From: Erigeron canadensis
Lineage: Eukaryota; Streptophyta; Magnoliopsida; Asterales; Asteraceae
Direction: 5' to 3'
Length of the DNA: 64,000 nucleotides
Assembly: GCF_010389155.1 (NCBI RefSeq)
Contig: NC_057763.1
Location: 42,700,645-42,764,644, forward strand
Shown here: positions 11,609 to 22,707 of the stretch, piece after piece
Layout of the letters: every line of letters begins with the position of its first letter
How positions within the stretch are numbered: the first letter of the stretch is position 1
The notes under the pieces: model-generated
What the model was told of the DNA's origin: nothing
Seen by the model: the letters and a program-made list of their open reading frames with translations, nothing else
Databases searched by the model: none
Program-made: the position numbers and the translations under genes

Positions 11609-14600
11609 ATGGAAGAATCGAAACATAAATCTAGCAAGAAGGATGATTATGCTAAGAAAGATGAAGAGGTGAAACATAAAGAGAGGCATAGGGATCGAGA
11701 GAAGGAACGTAATGGCGGCGGTGATAGGCGTAGAGAGAGGGAAAGGGAGAGGGAAAGGAGTGTTGATGAGAAGAAACATAAAGAGAGGCACAGAGATAAG
11801 GAGAAGGAGAAGGAGAAGGAAAGGGAGAGGAAAGAGAGGGAGAGAGAGAAGGAGAGGGAACGGGAACGGGAACGGGCTAAAGAGAAAGAGAATCGAGAAC
11901 GAGAGAGGGCGAAAGAGAGGGAAAGGGAGAAGGAGAGGGAGAGGGAAAGAGAGAAGGAAAGAGAGAGGAGGGAGAGAAAGGAGAGGGAAGATAGGGATAG
12001 GGAAAAGATGAGGGAAAAACGGAGAGAAGCGGAGAGGGATCATGGTGGAATTGATGATGTGAAAGAACGAGATAGGAAGAGGCGAAGGAGAGACGATGAT
12101 TACAGGGAGGACAGGGAAAGAGAACGTGAAAAGGAACATAATGCTAAGGTTTCTAGTAGACGGAGGGAAGATAGTGTAGATAAAAAGGTCGATGAAAATT
12201 TATCGGATAAGAAAGAGGCGAGGACACGTGAAGAGGCCATGGAGGAAGAACAAAGGAAATTGGATGATGAGATGGAGAAGAGGAGGAGGAGGGTGCAAGA
12301 ATGGCAGGAAAAGCGACGAAAGAAAGAGGAAACTGAAGGTGAACAGGCTGGGGTGACGGGGGAAACTGCAGGTAAGACATGGACTCTAGACGGGGAATCT
12401 GATGATGAAGAAGCTGGACCGGTTGAGAATGATGAAGGGGAGATGGATGTGGATGAAAAGGTGAATGGTGCCACTGAAAATGGAGATGGTGTTGTTAAAG
12501 GATTAGATAATGGTGTTACTGTGGCTGCTGCACCGATTGGTGGCAATACTGCCGAGGATGAAATTGATCCTTTGGATGCATATATGAACTCCATGGTGAT
12601 ACCAGAAGTTAACAAATTGAGCACTGCTGAGATTTCTGGTATGGAACAAACGAGCTCAGATTCAAAGAGAAATGAAAAGATTCAGAACAATGGGAAGCAG
12701 CTGAAAAAGAGTACAATGGGCAGGATCATTCCTGGTGAAGATTCTGACTCGGAATTTCCTGCTATGGATGATGAAGATCCTCTAGAAGATGAAGACGATG
12801 ATGACTTCATGAAAAGAGTGAAGAAGACAAAGGTTGAGAAGTTATCGCTTGTTGATCACTCAAAGATCAATTACCTTGAATTCAGAAAGAATTTTTATAT
12901 TGAAGTGAAGGAGATACAGCAAATGACTTCAGAAGAGGTTGCTGCTTATAGAAAAGAATTGGAGCTAAAGATACACGGAAAAGATGTACCCAAGCCGATT
13001 AAGACGTGGCACCAGACTGGATTGACAACTAGAATTTTAGACACAATCAAAAAGCTGAAATATGATAAGCCAATGCCTATTCAAGCTCAAGCACTGCCTG
13101 TTATAATGAGTGGCCGAGACTGTATAGGTGTCGCAAAAACAGGTTCTGGTAAAACCTTAGCTTTTGTTTTACCAATGTTACGACATATAATGGATCAGCC
13201 GGAACTTGAGGCTGGAGATGGACCCATTGGACTTATAATGGCACCCACAAGAGAGCTTGTACAGCAGATTCACAGTGATATAAGAAAGTTTACTAAGGTA
13301 TTGGGTCTCCATTGTGTGCCTGTGTATGGAGGTTCAGGTGTTGCCCAACAAATTAGTGATCTTAAAAGAGGGGCCGAGATTGTTGTTTGCACCCCAGGTA
13401 GGATGATTGACATTCTTTGTACTAGTGCTGGGAAAATCACGAATCTTAGACGAGTCTCATATTTGGTAATGGATGAGGCTGATCGTATGTTTGACATGGG
13501 TTTTGAGCCACAAATCACCAGAATTGTCCAAAACACCCAACCCAAACGTCAGACTGTGTTATTTTCCGCTACTTTCCCTCGACAGGTGGAAGTATTGGCC
13601 CGAAAGGTAGTTATAAACAGACCTGTGGAGATACAGGTTGGGGGGAGAAGTGTTGTGAATAAAGACATAACTCAGCTAGTGGAGGTGAGGCCAGAAAATG
13701 AGAGGTTCTTTAGGTTGTTAGAGCTACTTGGAGAATGGTGTGAGAAAGGTAAGACTTTAATATTCGTCCAATCCCAGGAAAAATGTGATTCTTTATTCAG
13801 GGATCTGCTCAAACATGGATATCCCTGCTTGTCGCTACACGGGGCTAAAGATCAGACTGATCGAGAATCTACCATTTCTGATTTTAAGAGTAATGTATGC
13901 AATTTACTGATTGCAACCAGTATTGCTGCTAGGGGTTTGGATGTTAAGGAGCTTGAGCTAGTGATTAATTATGACGTTCCAAATCATTACGAAGATTATG
14001 TTCATCGGGTTGGCCGTACTGGTAGAGCTGGGAGGAAAGGTTGTGCTGTCACATTTTTATCCACTGATGACGAAAGATATGCACCAGATCTTGTAAAAGC
14101 TTTGGAACTATCTAATCAAGTTGTTCCCGATGACCTGAAAGCTCTTGCTGATGCGTTTATGGCGAAGGTAAATCAGGGACTTGTGCAAGCTCACGGGACT
14201 GGTTATGGTGGAAGTGGTTTTAAGTTTAACGAGGAGGAGGATGAAGTAAGGAAGGCAGCAAAGAAAGCACAGGCTAGAGAATATGGATTTGAAGAAGATA
14301 AATCTGATTCAGACGATGACGATGATGGGGTGCGAAAGGCAGGAGGTGATATTTCTCAGCAAGCTGTCCTTGCCCAAGCTGCTGCTCTTGCTGCAGCCAG
14401 TCAACAGCCTTCTACTAGTGCAGGGCCTGCAACCCTGACCGGTGTTCCTGTGGTAGCTGGCAATGATGGGGCTGCTAGGGCTGCAGCATTGGCTGCTGCC
14501 ATGAACTTGCAGCACAATTTGGCAAGGATTCAGGCCGATTCTTTGCCTGAGCATTATGAAGCAGAGTTGGAGATTAATGATTTTCCTCAAAATGCTAGGT

Positions 14601-14860
14601 GGAAGGTAACACATAAAGAAACTTTGGGTCCAATTTCAGAATGGACTGGGGCCGCCATCACCACTAGGGGCCAATATGTTCAACCTGGTAGGATCCCAGC
14701 TCCAGGGGAAAGAAAACTCTACTTGTTTATTGAGGGAGGTACTGAACAATCTGTGAAGAGGGCCAAAACAGAATTGAAGCGTGTTTTGGAAGACATCACA
14801 GCACAAGCATTGTCTCTTCCAAGTTCTCAACCGGGGCGTTATTCTTTGTTTGAGAAATAG
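11609..14860 (+). CDS. RH42: DEAD-box ATP-dependent RNA helicase RH42-type (RCF1/PRP5/DDX46)
   Basis: An intact, intronless 1,083-residue coding region. The first ~260 residues are an extreme RE/KE/RD-rich low-complexity region with an RS-like flavour, followed by acidic linkers. The helicase core is complete: Q-motif region PMPIQAQ (~488), motif I AKTGSGKT (509-516), PTREL, TPGR, DEAD (622-625), SAT (653-655), ATSIAARGLD and HRVGRTGR (from 799). A KH-like C-terminal domain follows (about 990-1070, INDFPQNARWKVTHKET). This architecture is that of PRP5/DDX46 helicases, which act with U2 snRNP in pre-spliceosome assembly. The Arabidopsis homologue RCF1 (RH42) is known for cold-stress tolerance and splicing fidelity. 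Length is slightly below the Arabidopsis protein. The gene has a likely leader intron. Confidence 0.95.
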   Translation: MEESKHKSSKKDDYAKKDEEVKHKERHRDREKERNGGGDRRRERERERERSVDEKKHKERHRDKEKEKEKERERKEREREKERERERERAKEKENRERERAKEREREKEREREREKERERRERKEREDRDREKMREKRREAERDHGGIDDVKERDRKRRRRDDDYREDREREREKEHNAKVSSRRREDSVDKKVDENLSDKKEARTREEAMEEEQRKLDDEMEKRRRRVQEWQEKRRKKEETEGEQAGVTGETAGKTWTLDGESDDEEAGPVENDEGEMDVDEKVNGATENGDGVVKGLDNGVTVAAAPIGGNTAEDEIDPLDAYMNSMVIPEVNKLSTAEISGMEQTSSDSKRNEKIQNNGKQLKKSTMGRIIPGEDSDSEFPAMDDEDPLEDEDDDDFMKRVKKTKVEKLSLVDHSKINYLEFRKNFYIEVKEIQQMTSEEVAAYRKELELKIHGKDVPKPIKTWHQTGLTTRILDTIKKLKYDKPMPIQAQALPVIMSGRDCIGVAKTGSGKTLAFVLPMLRHIMDQPELEAGDGPIGLIMAPTRELVQQIHSDIRKFTKVLGLHCVPVYGGSGVAQQISDLKRGAEIVVCTPGRMIDILCTSAGKITNLRRVSYLVMDEADRMFDMGFEPQITRIVQNTQPKRQTVLFSATFPRQVEVLARKVVINRPVEIQVGGRSVVNKDITQLVEVRPENERFFRLLELLGEWCEKGKTLIFVQSQEKCDSLFRDLLKHGYPCLSLHGAKDQTDRESTISDFKSNVCNLLIATSIAARGLDVKELELVINYDVPNHYEDYVHRVGRTGRAGRKGCAVTFLSTDDERYAPDLVKALELSNQVVPDDLKALADAFMAKVNQGLVQAHGTGYGGSGFKFNEEEDEVRKAAKKAQAREYGFEEDKSDSDDDDDGVRKAGGDISQQAVLAQAAALAAASQQPSTSAGPATLTGVPVVAGNDGAARAAALAAAMNLQHNLARIQADSLPEHYEAELEINDFPQNARWKVTHKETLGPISEWTGAAITTRGQYVQPGRIPAPGERKLYLFIEGGTEQSVKRAKTELKRVLEDITAQALSLPSSQPGRYSLFEK

Positions 14861-17087
14861 GCTCGAGTGTTGCTGGTCTATGTTTGCTCAGTCACGCATA
14901 AGGTGTGTACATTATCTAAATAGCATATCTAATTTACTATTTATCCTAACTCTGAATATCGGTATATATACTGCATATAGTTATAGTTGGTACAATATGA
15001 AGTAAATGATGTTTCTTTATGCATATGATACTATGTTCTTGTGTGGTTGAATATGCTTTTGTTTTGTGCGTGTTGTCGTATTGATGGTCATATGTGTATC
15101 CATTATATTTATTTATTCTTAATGCATTTTTGTAGCTTTGGCTTGAAGGAGGATCCAGCTTGCACATGTGTTGAGCAAAATATATACAATTTCTTTTAGT
15201 GGCTACCAGGAGGTGGCGGTCACTCGAGTTTCTCTTATAGTCGTCCTTTCCCCCCTTTAAGAACATGTATGACTGATATAATATACTGAAGCTTCGTCTT
15301 GAGTTGCATTATCTATCTGATGTTTGTTCTGATTTGAGCATTCATTTCTGATTGTAGGTTGGTCGGGGAACAGACCTATGTTGCTTCTTTGACAGTGTTC
15401 TGAAGTAATGATCTATTGCTTCATGTACCACAATGACCTTTCATGTCTGGCCTTTTTTACTTACATGGGGTTATAGAGTAGAATAGTTGCTCAGTGGAGT
15501 TAGGATTTACTAAAAGCTTACTTTTTTGAAGTGCCTTGAACACCTTGATTGCCTCACGTTTGAATTATTGACTACATTTTTTCTTGTCATATCTCAGATG
15601 GCCTTGTGTTGTAATATTCTTTTGTGGAATACATACATTTATGGAAGAAAAAAGAACACAATAATGTCCACTTACCCTTGTTATGATTTCTTGCTTTTTT
15701 CTCTAGAAGAATTCCGTTGTCTAAACCTTGCAGAGTTTTTTAGGTCATGTGACTTGAGGTCTCTTATCTGAGTGCTTCGCCTCTAATACCATTGTTCTTT
15801 TTTATTATTAATTTTTTTTTTCCAATTACCTTCTGGTGTCCTAGTCATACCATTTTTACATTTATATTGTCATTATTCAGTAGGTTACGAATCTAGGAGG
15901 GTTAACTGGATTTGGTGACCTGCTTTAGGACTATATGTGCAAATGTTTATAAGATTTGGATAGGAGTAGCAATCATCTTTGGGACTAGAGAGAGTGTTCT
16001 GGTTGAAAGGTGAGAAAAGGCCATCTTTTATCTGTCTTGGCTTGATCTATCTCATTTTTTGTAAACTGACATATGTGCTATTGCAAACTTATACTTCTAT
16101 GGGTTATTGGGTTTTTAGGGCTACTGTGATACTGTGTGGTTATTATCTGGTAATGTAAATGCAAATTTTCTCATAGATCCTACCCCCATGAAATTGCAAT
16201 GATATCCATTTTAGGATGATCCGTGGACATTTCTGTGTTTCCTTAGATAATGTGCTATAGCCAAACATTACTCTCTTGTCACTGTCATCATGCCAGATTG
16301 TATTGCTTTTGTTCCAGAACAGAGAAAATTTTAATGCTGTTAAATTATATCCAGTGTGATTTAGACATACAAGAGAATTGGATAGAGATTTGAGTATGTT
16401 GAAAATAATAAGTACGTTGATTGGAAAAATCCGTCTCATTGTTCGTCTAGATTATGAATGAATCTGATATATTTGTTTTATGGGCTGTTCTTTTTAGTCT
16501 CCGATATCATTTATAGTTTTTAGCTTATAATTGTGCATGTTTGTTTGTTATTTTCGTAGATATTACTTTGATCTGGCAGCCATTCTTTTTAATGCCTGTT
16601 GTTTATTCATTAGTTCTGACGATTCTAGCATTTCAGGTTTTAAATTACTGCTGTTAACAATGAAGCTCGTTGCCTATATTTAAGAACTGCGAATTATTGG
16701 GAGTGCAGTTGAAAGTGATGAGAGTCCTGTTGCTCGTGGAAGATTGTTATTCAACAGCTCCCTTTGATTTGCTCTTGTATGATTATTTATAGTCGCATTT
16801 ATTTTTCAAGAATCCAACTAATGGAACTTTGTAAGATTGATGGCTATTGTCACAACTTATTTTATAAAAGGAAATCTTTGTAAACTCGGCTTCTATGTTG
16901 AGATCTGCTTTGCCTAGAGTAACCATATCATGAAATTTAGGCATGTCAAAGGTAGATTTTTATGTATGTTGCTAGTAAAGTTTTTGCTTAATCTAGCATA
17001 TATTCCAAAAATAATTTCATTGGGCTGAAGTATTTTCCTAAGGCAAGCATTGTGCACTATGAAAGCATCAGCCGTTGCTATATATAC
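14861..17087 (+). other. 3' untranslated and downstream region of RH42
   Basis: After the TAG at 14858-14860 there is no further credible coding exon. The T-rich, moderately AT-biased sequence resembles plant 3'-UTR/intron DNA; a GTGTGT donor-like site near 14900 would allow 3'-UTR splicing. Small frames here (14781-15005, 14946-15266, 15526-15771, 16143-16439) lack domains and are not supported. Confidence 0.45.
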
Positions 17088-17090
17088 TAA

Positions 17091-17683
17091 GGGTTGTCAA
17101 TTTCGACCCAACCCAAAAAAAATCAGGTTAGGGTTGAGTATTTTCGACCCGCCAACCCACCAACCTGATTTTTTCTGGGTTGGGTTCGGGTTGGGTTGTC
17201 AGGTCAACCCACCAACCCAATATCTTTAAAATAATTGAATTATATATAATAGTTCATACTCCACATTACACTAATTCATACGTCCTATTTTCATTTTTTA
17301 TATTTCTAACCTAAAGTAACTTCAAATATGAAATAAAAGGAGGATTCAAAATTCTGTGAGATGATAAGTGATGTAGGTCTGTAGGATGAGGCGGTAAGTT
17401 TGTTAACTTTGTGCCAAGTATTAACAATACCCTCGTATTTCTTTCTTTTTTGTACCCTTCGTTTTCAGCTTAAACCATTAATGATAAAACTTTATATTGG
17501 TTGATTTATTCCATTTTATATTTATATATATTTGCTTCTCGGGTCACATGGGTTGGGTCATGGGTTGGCGGGTTGTGGGTCAGGGTTGAAATTTTTGACC
17601 TGAAACTTTTAGTGGGTTGGGTTAGGGTCGGAGTTTTTCAACCCACTAACCTGCCAACCTGAACCCGAACCCATTGACAGCCC
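17091..17683. mobile_element. MITE with GGGYTGTCAA ends and TAA duplication
   Basis: Starts GGGTTGTCAA and ends TTGACAGCCC, an inverted pair, flanked on each side by TAA (17088-17090 and 17684-17686). The ends are filled with AACCC/GGGTT repeats ('GGGTTGGGTTCGGGTTGGG' type) that are complementary between the two halves, so the element folds back. It has no coding capacity. The 3-bp TAA duplication suits PIF/Harbinger, although similar ends are also described for hAT-type MITEs. Confidence 0.65.
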
Positions 17684-18378
17684 TAAATTATATAGTATAT
17701 ATGTAGTGTAATTCCCTGGGTTTGTATTTATGGTTTTTGCACCGTGACAACTTTGTGTTATATAATAAGTCATGTCTTATATGTAGACATGTAGTGTAAT
17801 TCCCTGGGATGCAAGTGGACGGCTAATGTGTAGTTAGTAACTTAGTACGTTATCTTAATTTAAATAGTAGCATATGTTAAATTGTTGATGATTACCCTCC
17901 CTTAAAATCCAGATTATGTTTCACTTATCATTTTAACAGCTGCAAAGTTATTAGAAACGTATCTTTGAATAACTGAAAGTTAGGTTTAACAAGAATGTAG
18001 ATGACTTTGTCTAAGGTTTGATAGCCAATACAAAGGCAAGTTTATAGACGTCTGGTGTACTTCAACAGCTTGCCTTACATTAAAGGCACTGATAAGTGAT
18101 AACAATCAAGAGAAGCATACAGATTGGATCGGGCTAACCCATAAGTTTTATGCATAGCATGTGTTTGATTACAAAATTCATAGTTTAATTTCAATAACAA
18201 TCTTCAAAAAAAAAAAGATAATAATAATTTTGAGTTATGATGTTTCAGGTTGTCAAACATTGCAACTGCATGTCTGCAAAGATAAATGGGATGCTCTGCT
18301 GTTTTGGTCATTTGTAGTTGTCGTCAGTTGCACTTTTTTTATGTTTGGGTTTAAGCTATAGATTTGCTATATACTTTA

Positions 18379-18993
18379 GGGGGTGCCTGGTTAGGGGTAT
18401 TGGGGGGTAAGGAATGGTAAAGAGAATGAATAAATGTGCTTGGTTGTATAAAGGAAAGGTAATGAATGTTTAATACTGGGTAATGAAGCATTACCCAATA
18501 AATTGGGGACTAAGGTAATCATTCCTTCAAAGATATCTTCTTCTCCCTTTTTTCTCCTCTCCTTCTTCTCCTTTCATGGGCAGCCGTTCGGTATATATCT
18601 ATCTGAAAATTTTGAGGTGATCAGTATATAATTGTACAAAAGTGTAATTTGCTCCATCAATTCTTGAAAACAAATTAAGATGGGATAAGTGTATGCGAAT
18701 CGAATGTTCTTATCTTCTGCAAATTTATCTATCTATCTAATTTCTTTTAATTAATTCCCCTTTTGCCATTATTATTATTATTATGGTCTGAGAATTTATA
18801 GAGAGATAGAATCAAGAATAAGGAGAAGAATTTTTGGAGAGATTTTTTGAGAAGAAAAAGATTGACCTTGTGGGTTGAGTGTATATAATATAATTCCTGT
18901 GTAACCAACCAAGCAACAACCATAAAGAAATATTATCAATGTATTCCTTTACCCTTACCCTTTCCCATTCCTTTATACTAACCATGCACCCCC
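18379..18993. mobile_element. Tourist-like MITE (PIF/Harbinger type)
   Basis: Left end GGGGGTGCCTGGTTAG; the reverse complement of the right end is GGGGGTGCATGGTTAG. Both ends are flanked by TTA (18376-18378 and 18994-18996). Inner parts (GGAATGGTAAAG... versus CTTTACCC...CCATTCC) also pair. Length is 615 bp. No transposase is present. Confidence 0.75.
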
Positions 18994-18996
18994 TTA

Positions 18997-20070
18997 TATT
19001 TTGTTCCAATATAGGTAATGAATCTTGAAAAATACCAACGTAGCCATGTAATTAAAATATACTTTTACTTTTGTTCCAATATCAACATGCAATACTTGTT
19101 TACTAGACAAAAGAGTTTTAACGATGACATATCGTTATATGATAAACCCCGCATAGGAATTTCCATGTAAGCATTTGTTGCCGATTTTGGAGATAGATAT
19201 GAAAATATGTTCGCAACATTGAAATTTCTTTGATTTTATTACCTACCTTAGAACAAAACTTGAAAATACATCACCTACATTAGTATTTTTTAAGAGTGTG
19301 TTATCTACACTAGTACAAAACCGAAAGTATATAATATAGCCAACCCATAGCTTGAAGCATTTACGTTTTTCTCCATTTTCAGTGTCATGATCTTTGCATG
19401 TTCTCCATTTTACCTCTTGTCACATGGATACATGCTGTTGATTATATAGATAATAGGCAATAAGGGATGTATGTGATGGTATGATGTATTACCCTGTTCT
19501 TAATACCCTTTGTCATTTAAAATAGGGACTTTCTACAGCTAAGATTGAAAATGTTCCTTAAAAACTTGACTCACTGGCTTCAATATAGAAAGTTAAATCT
19601 CTCATATTTTCACTACCACCATGTATCAAAAATCTACATCAATGGAACTAATCTTAAGATAACTCTCGATATACAAGAATCTGACCTTTGGGGCAATGAT
19701 ATATGTAAAGGAAGGCATTAACAACACGTGGATGATTCGTAAACGTGTAAAACTAAACCTAACATTGTAGAATGTATGATTGTACATGATCATATGCAGA
19801 TATTGAATAAAAAACTTTGTTGGGTGTATTTAGATTGAAGATCAGGATCCAATTCCAATATGCCTCCAGTTGAGATGTGGAGATTAGGAAAAATGTGTTA
19901 AAATGATATGGTTTCAGATTCTTTTTATGGATTAGATGCTTTTATTCTTCGTCCAATTGGGGGTTGACTCTATCCCTAGAAGCCAATCTCTGGGTACCAT
20001 GAGGATCTTTGGTACTGACTCGTGTCGACTTATAAGGTCCCACCAACTTGTTGTGTCTGATTTTTGTGAT
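18997..20070. other. intergenic DNA upstream of the MIR477 cluster
   Basis: No coding region seen. AT-rich DNA that presumably includes the promoter of the microRNA transcript. Confidence 0.4.
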
Positions 20071-20079
20071 TATAAATAG
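20071..20079 (+). promoter_or_regulatory. TATA box of the probable MIR477 transcript
   Basis: TATAAATAG lies 58 bases before the first hairpin. A start about 30 bases downstream would put the first hairpin close to the 5' end of the primary transcript, as in many plant MIR genes. Consensus match only. Confidence 0.45.
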
Positions 20080-20128
20080 AAGTTTGATGTTTGCTGAAAA
20101 AACAATCCAGTAGCATATATGATACTTG

Positions 20129-20261
20129 AAAGACAGTGGTTGCTAACTCTCCCTCAAGGGCTTCTTGGATTATGTTCATCTTGATTGTTTCGATTATTCT
20201 TGAAACATAAAAGAATGTTAACCAAGGAGCTCTTGAGAGAGTACTAACAAACATTGTCTTT
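20129..20261 (+). ncRNA. MIR477: MIR477-like precursor hairpin 1
   Basis: A 133-base fold-back. The 5' arm (20129-20175) and the reverse complement of the 3' arm (20215-20261) match over about 45 positions with few mismatches: AAAGACAGTGGTTGCTAACT against AAAGACAATGTTTGTTAGTA, then CTCCCTCAAGGGCTTCTTGG against CTCTCTCAAGAGCTCCTTGG. The candidate mature RNA at 20146-20166 (ACTCTCCCTCAAGGGCTTCT plus T) equals or nearly equals the known miR477 family sequence as I remember it. The stem continues into the loop through TTATGTT/AACATAA. The arms have diverged with U-tolerant changes, as expected for a real stem. The family has been reported to target GRAS transcription-factor and PAL transcripts. 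The overlapping minus-strand frame is a shadow. Confidence 0.8.
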
Positions 20262-20291
20262 GGTTTTAGGTGTGTGAATTTGGATGTCATT

Positions 20292-20391
20292 AAGGCAGCG
20301 TTTTGCCATCTCTCCCTCAAAGACTTCCGACATGCATTCTAAATGTTCACTAGTCTGAAGTCTTGAGGGTCAGATGGCAAAACACTGTCTT
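20292..20391 (+). ncRNA. MIR477: MIR477-like precursor hairpin 2
   Basis: A second fold-back begins 31 bases after the first. The arms AAGGCAGCGTTTTGCCATCT / AAGACAGTGTTTTGCCATCT (the second as reverse complement) pair over about 40 positions around a ~20-base loop. The 5' arm at 20308-20328 (ATCTCTCCCTCAAAGACTTC plus C) is a diverged relative of the hairpin-1 mature sequence and of the 'CTCCCTCAAAGGCTTCC' form of miR477. Both mature candidates lie on the 5' arm of the same strand, so one polycistronic primary transcript is likely. Confidence 0.75.
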
Positions 20392-21961
20392 GACCAATAC
20401 ATGTTTGATGTTAAACACTTGAATAAAACTTCAACATCTTGTAAAATTTTCTTTGCCCAGTCATCATTGGCATACAGAAATCGTGGTAATGTTTTTTTTT
20501 TTTGTTTTCATCCATCACTAAAAGTAGTATAAGTATACATGAAACAAAAACTGCATGGTGTTTTATTGTTTCTATATACACTGACCAGTGTTGACAAGAT
20601 TGCTTTTGCAGTAAGAATTCTCCAGTTAAACAAAATCAATGCTTTTAGTAACTGAATCTTAAATAACTGAATTTCAAATCATCTTAGTTATAAGCATACT
20701 AGTTATGGGGTGATATTTGACTTTCTTTTTTGTCATAGCAGAATAAAGTTGGAATGTTGTAAAAAACTTGAACCAGATAAAGCTCTTTTAATTTATTTCT
20801 GATACCCACTTTGAGTCTTTGACAACCCTTGTTGATTATATTGTCCTATTTTGCCATTTCATAGAAACTGGGGTATTATTTAAATGAGCGGACCGGAGCT
20901 CCTACGGATTAAACCTCTTTATTTTATAATTGGTTTGCAAGGTTGGATCAAGTGGTTCACACCTTTGCCTTTGGAGACAGATTCAGTAAGCAGCCTTTAT
21001 ATTTCAGGTAAGAGTAAGATTGTCTACATCAAATTTTCCCTATACGTGGTGTTAGAACCAAAAACCCGCAGAAGACGACGTTGGGTGCTAATTACTTACT
21101 TTACTATGCTTATAATGGGCCAACAAAGTAGTGTATACTAACTAAACCCACAAAACTCCTTCCAAAAGCCAACCGAAGACAACTTTGTGGTGGATAAACT
21201 AAATCTTAAATTATATCTATCTCTTGGAGATAAAAATGAAGACTATTAGTATTTGCATTCAATTAAGCAAACCAGGCTTAGAATCATACCATTAAATGCC
21301 AACATTCTTCATAAGTCATAACATGTTGGATAACTTGTAAAAATGTTAGAAATAGTTCATCTGAACGAACGATTTTGAAAGGCAGTTGCTTTAACTTTAA
21401 ATAATCTGTGGTCTTGATTGGAATTGAACTAATTATTAGGCAATGGGATCCAGCAGATTGAAAATTATCAATCAATATTAAGTTTGTTTCTCATTTTTGG
21501 ATTGAGTCCAAAAAGTACCCTTAATTATTCATTTTAGTTATAAAAAAAAGAACTTGGATCTTCTTTGAGAGTCAAATTAGTTATCTATACCATTATTAGC
21601 ATGCCGTACATAAACGTCAAATTGAGGATTTATGCCGACCTCTCTCGGTAGGGACGACAAAAGTTGTCTTAGCTTTATTTGAGAGGATAACTTTCACATC
21701 AAGTTCTATGGATAAAAGGGACCTACTAAGTAGATATAACACGATTCAAAAGGCCCAAAATGTTACTCGTATAGTCGTATTTAATACTTCTCTCCATTTG
21801 GTGATCAGCTAATCTAGATTAGAAAGTATACAATATTATACTCTAGACTAGATATGTCAAAACTATTTTGTGAATCTTTACTCGCCAACTTTTTCTTTGT
21901 CTTTTTTACGAAACACTAGCAAGAAGCTAGCGAAATATAAGATACCATACATGCATACTAA
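20392..21961. other. intergenic DNA with an Au-SINE-like fragment
   Basis: No gene. Around 20935-21110 (+) there is a sequence with the phrases GGTTGGATCAAGTGGTT, GTCTACATCAAATTTTCCC and AACCAAAAACCCGCAGAAGACG that recur at 35258-35476 and partly at 39495-39595. This is a diverged Au-SINE-like family. Confidence 0.5.
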
Positions 21962-21964
21962 TTA

Positions 21965-22200
21965 AGAAATGCTAGGTTTGTTACACCAACTATCCCAATC
22001 AAACTCCATCTTTTTAGTTCTATTCAAAATCCAAAGATACACCATAGCTCGAATCTCATTGAAAATCCTTGAGGGAGACAGAAAGTACATCTTGTGAACG
22101 ACAACATTCCTCGCTTTCCATAAACTCCAAATAACAATAAGAATTATGGCGTTTATCATTTTCCTCCGCTTTTTGTCCCCAACTAGAGTATTATGAATGT
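21965..22200 (-). mobile_element. LINE reverse-transcriptase 3' remnant
   Basis: Part of a 128-codon minus-strand frame (21962-22348) reads ILIVIWSLWKARN, then a K/R-rich stretch, then MVYLWILNRTKKMEFDWDSW. This matches the IW-x-IW-x-ARN ... W-x-K-x-R pattern at the C-terminal end of plant non-LTR retrotransposon polyproteins (after the zf-RVT domain). No reverse-transcriptase core is present, so it is a short decayed fragment. Confidence 0.55.
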
Positions 22201-22707
22201 TGTGCAGATCATAAACATGGAATGCGAATATTTTAATATAAATTAATGTTAGTATTTTAATATAAACTTTACCAATATTACTTCTATATATTGATCCCCT
22301 AAAAAAATTTATATCGACTATCATTGTTATGTTTACCGGTTTCTTCATTGCTTCTGGTAATGTGAAACTTTACTCAATTGTATTCATCATCCATATATAC
22401 AAATGACAGAGTAAGTCATAAGAATGTTTGGACTCATAGTCTGACGGTTCTTATACAAATATATGATAGAAGTAATTCTAATAGGTTTAAATTAATATCT
22501 ATTAAAATTATTAATACCAGTAAGAAACATTCATGCAGGAAACAAATTATGGTCGATTGAAGCTACGGTTTTAGTGGAGAATATAGAAATATAGAATCAC
22601 AATCGATCATATATATATAACGAGTCAAGGTAGATTAGACCTTGTTTGTCAAGTTTGTGATACCATACTTCCATCTTTTATAGTGTAAGATGATAATAAA
22701 TCCCTTA

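Noticed and set aside
11546..12139. 197-codon minus-strand frame opposite the RH42 N-terminus
   Set aside because: It is the complement of the GA-rich RE/KE repeat and reads as Leu/Pro/Phe low complexity. The plus-strand gene explains the open frame.
20030..20320. 96-codon minus-strand ORF across the MIR477 hairpins
   Set aside because: No domain and no promoter on that strand; the strong fold-backs account for the conservation-like pattern.
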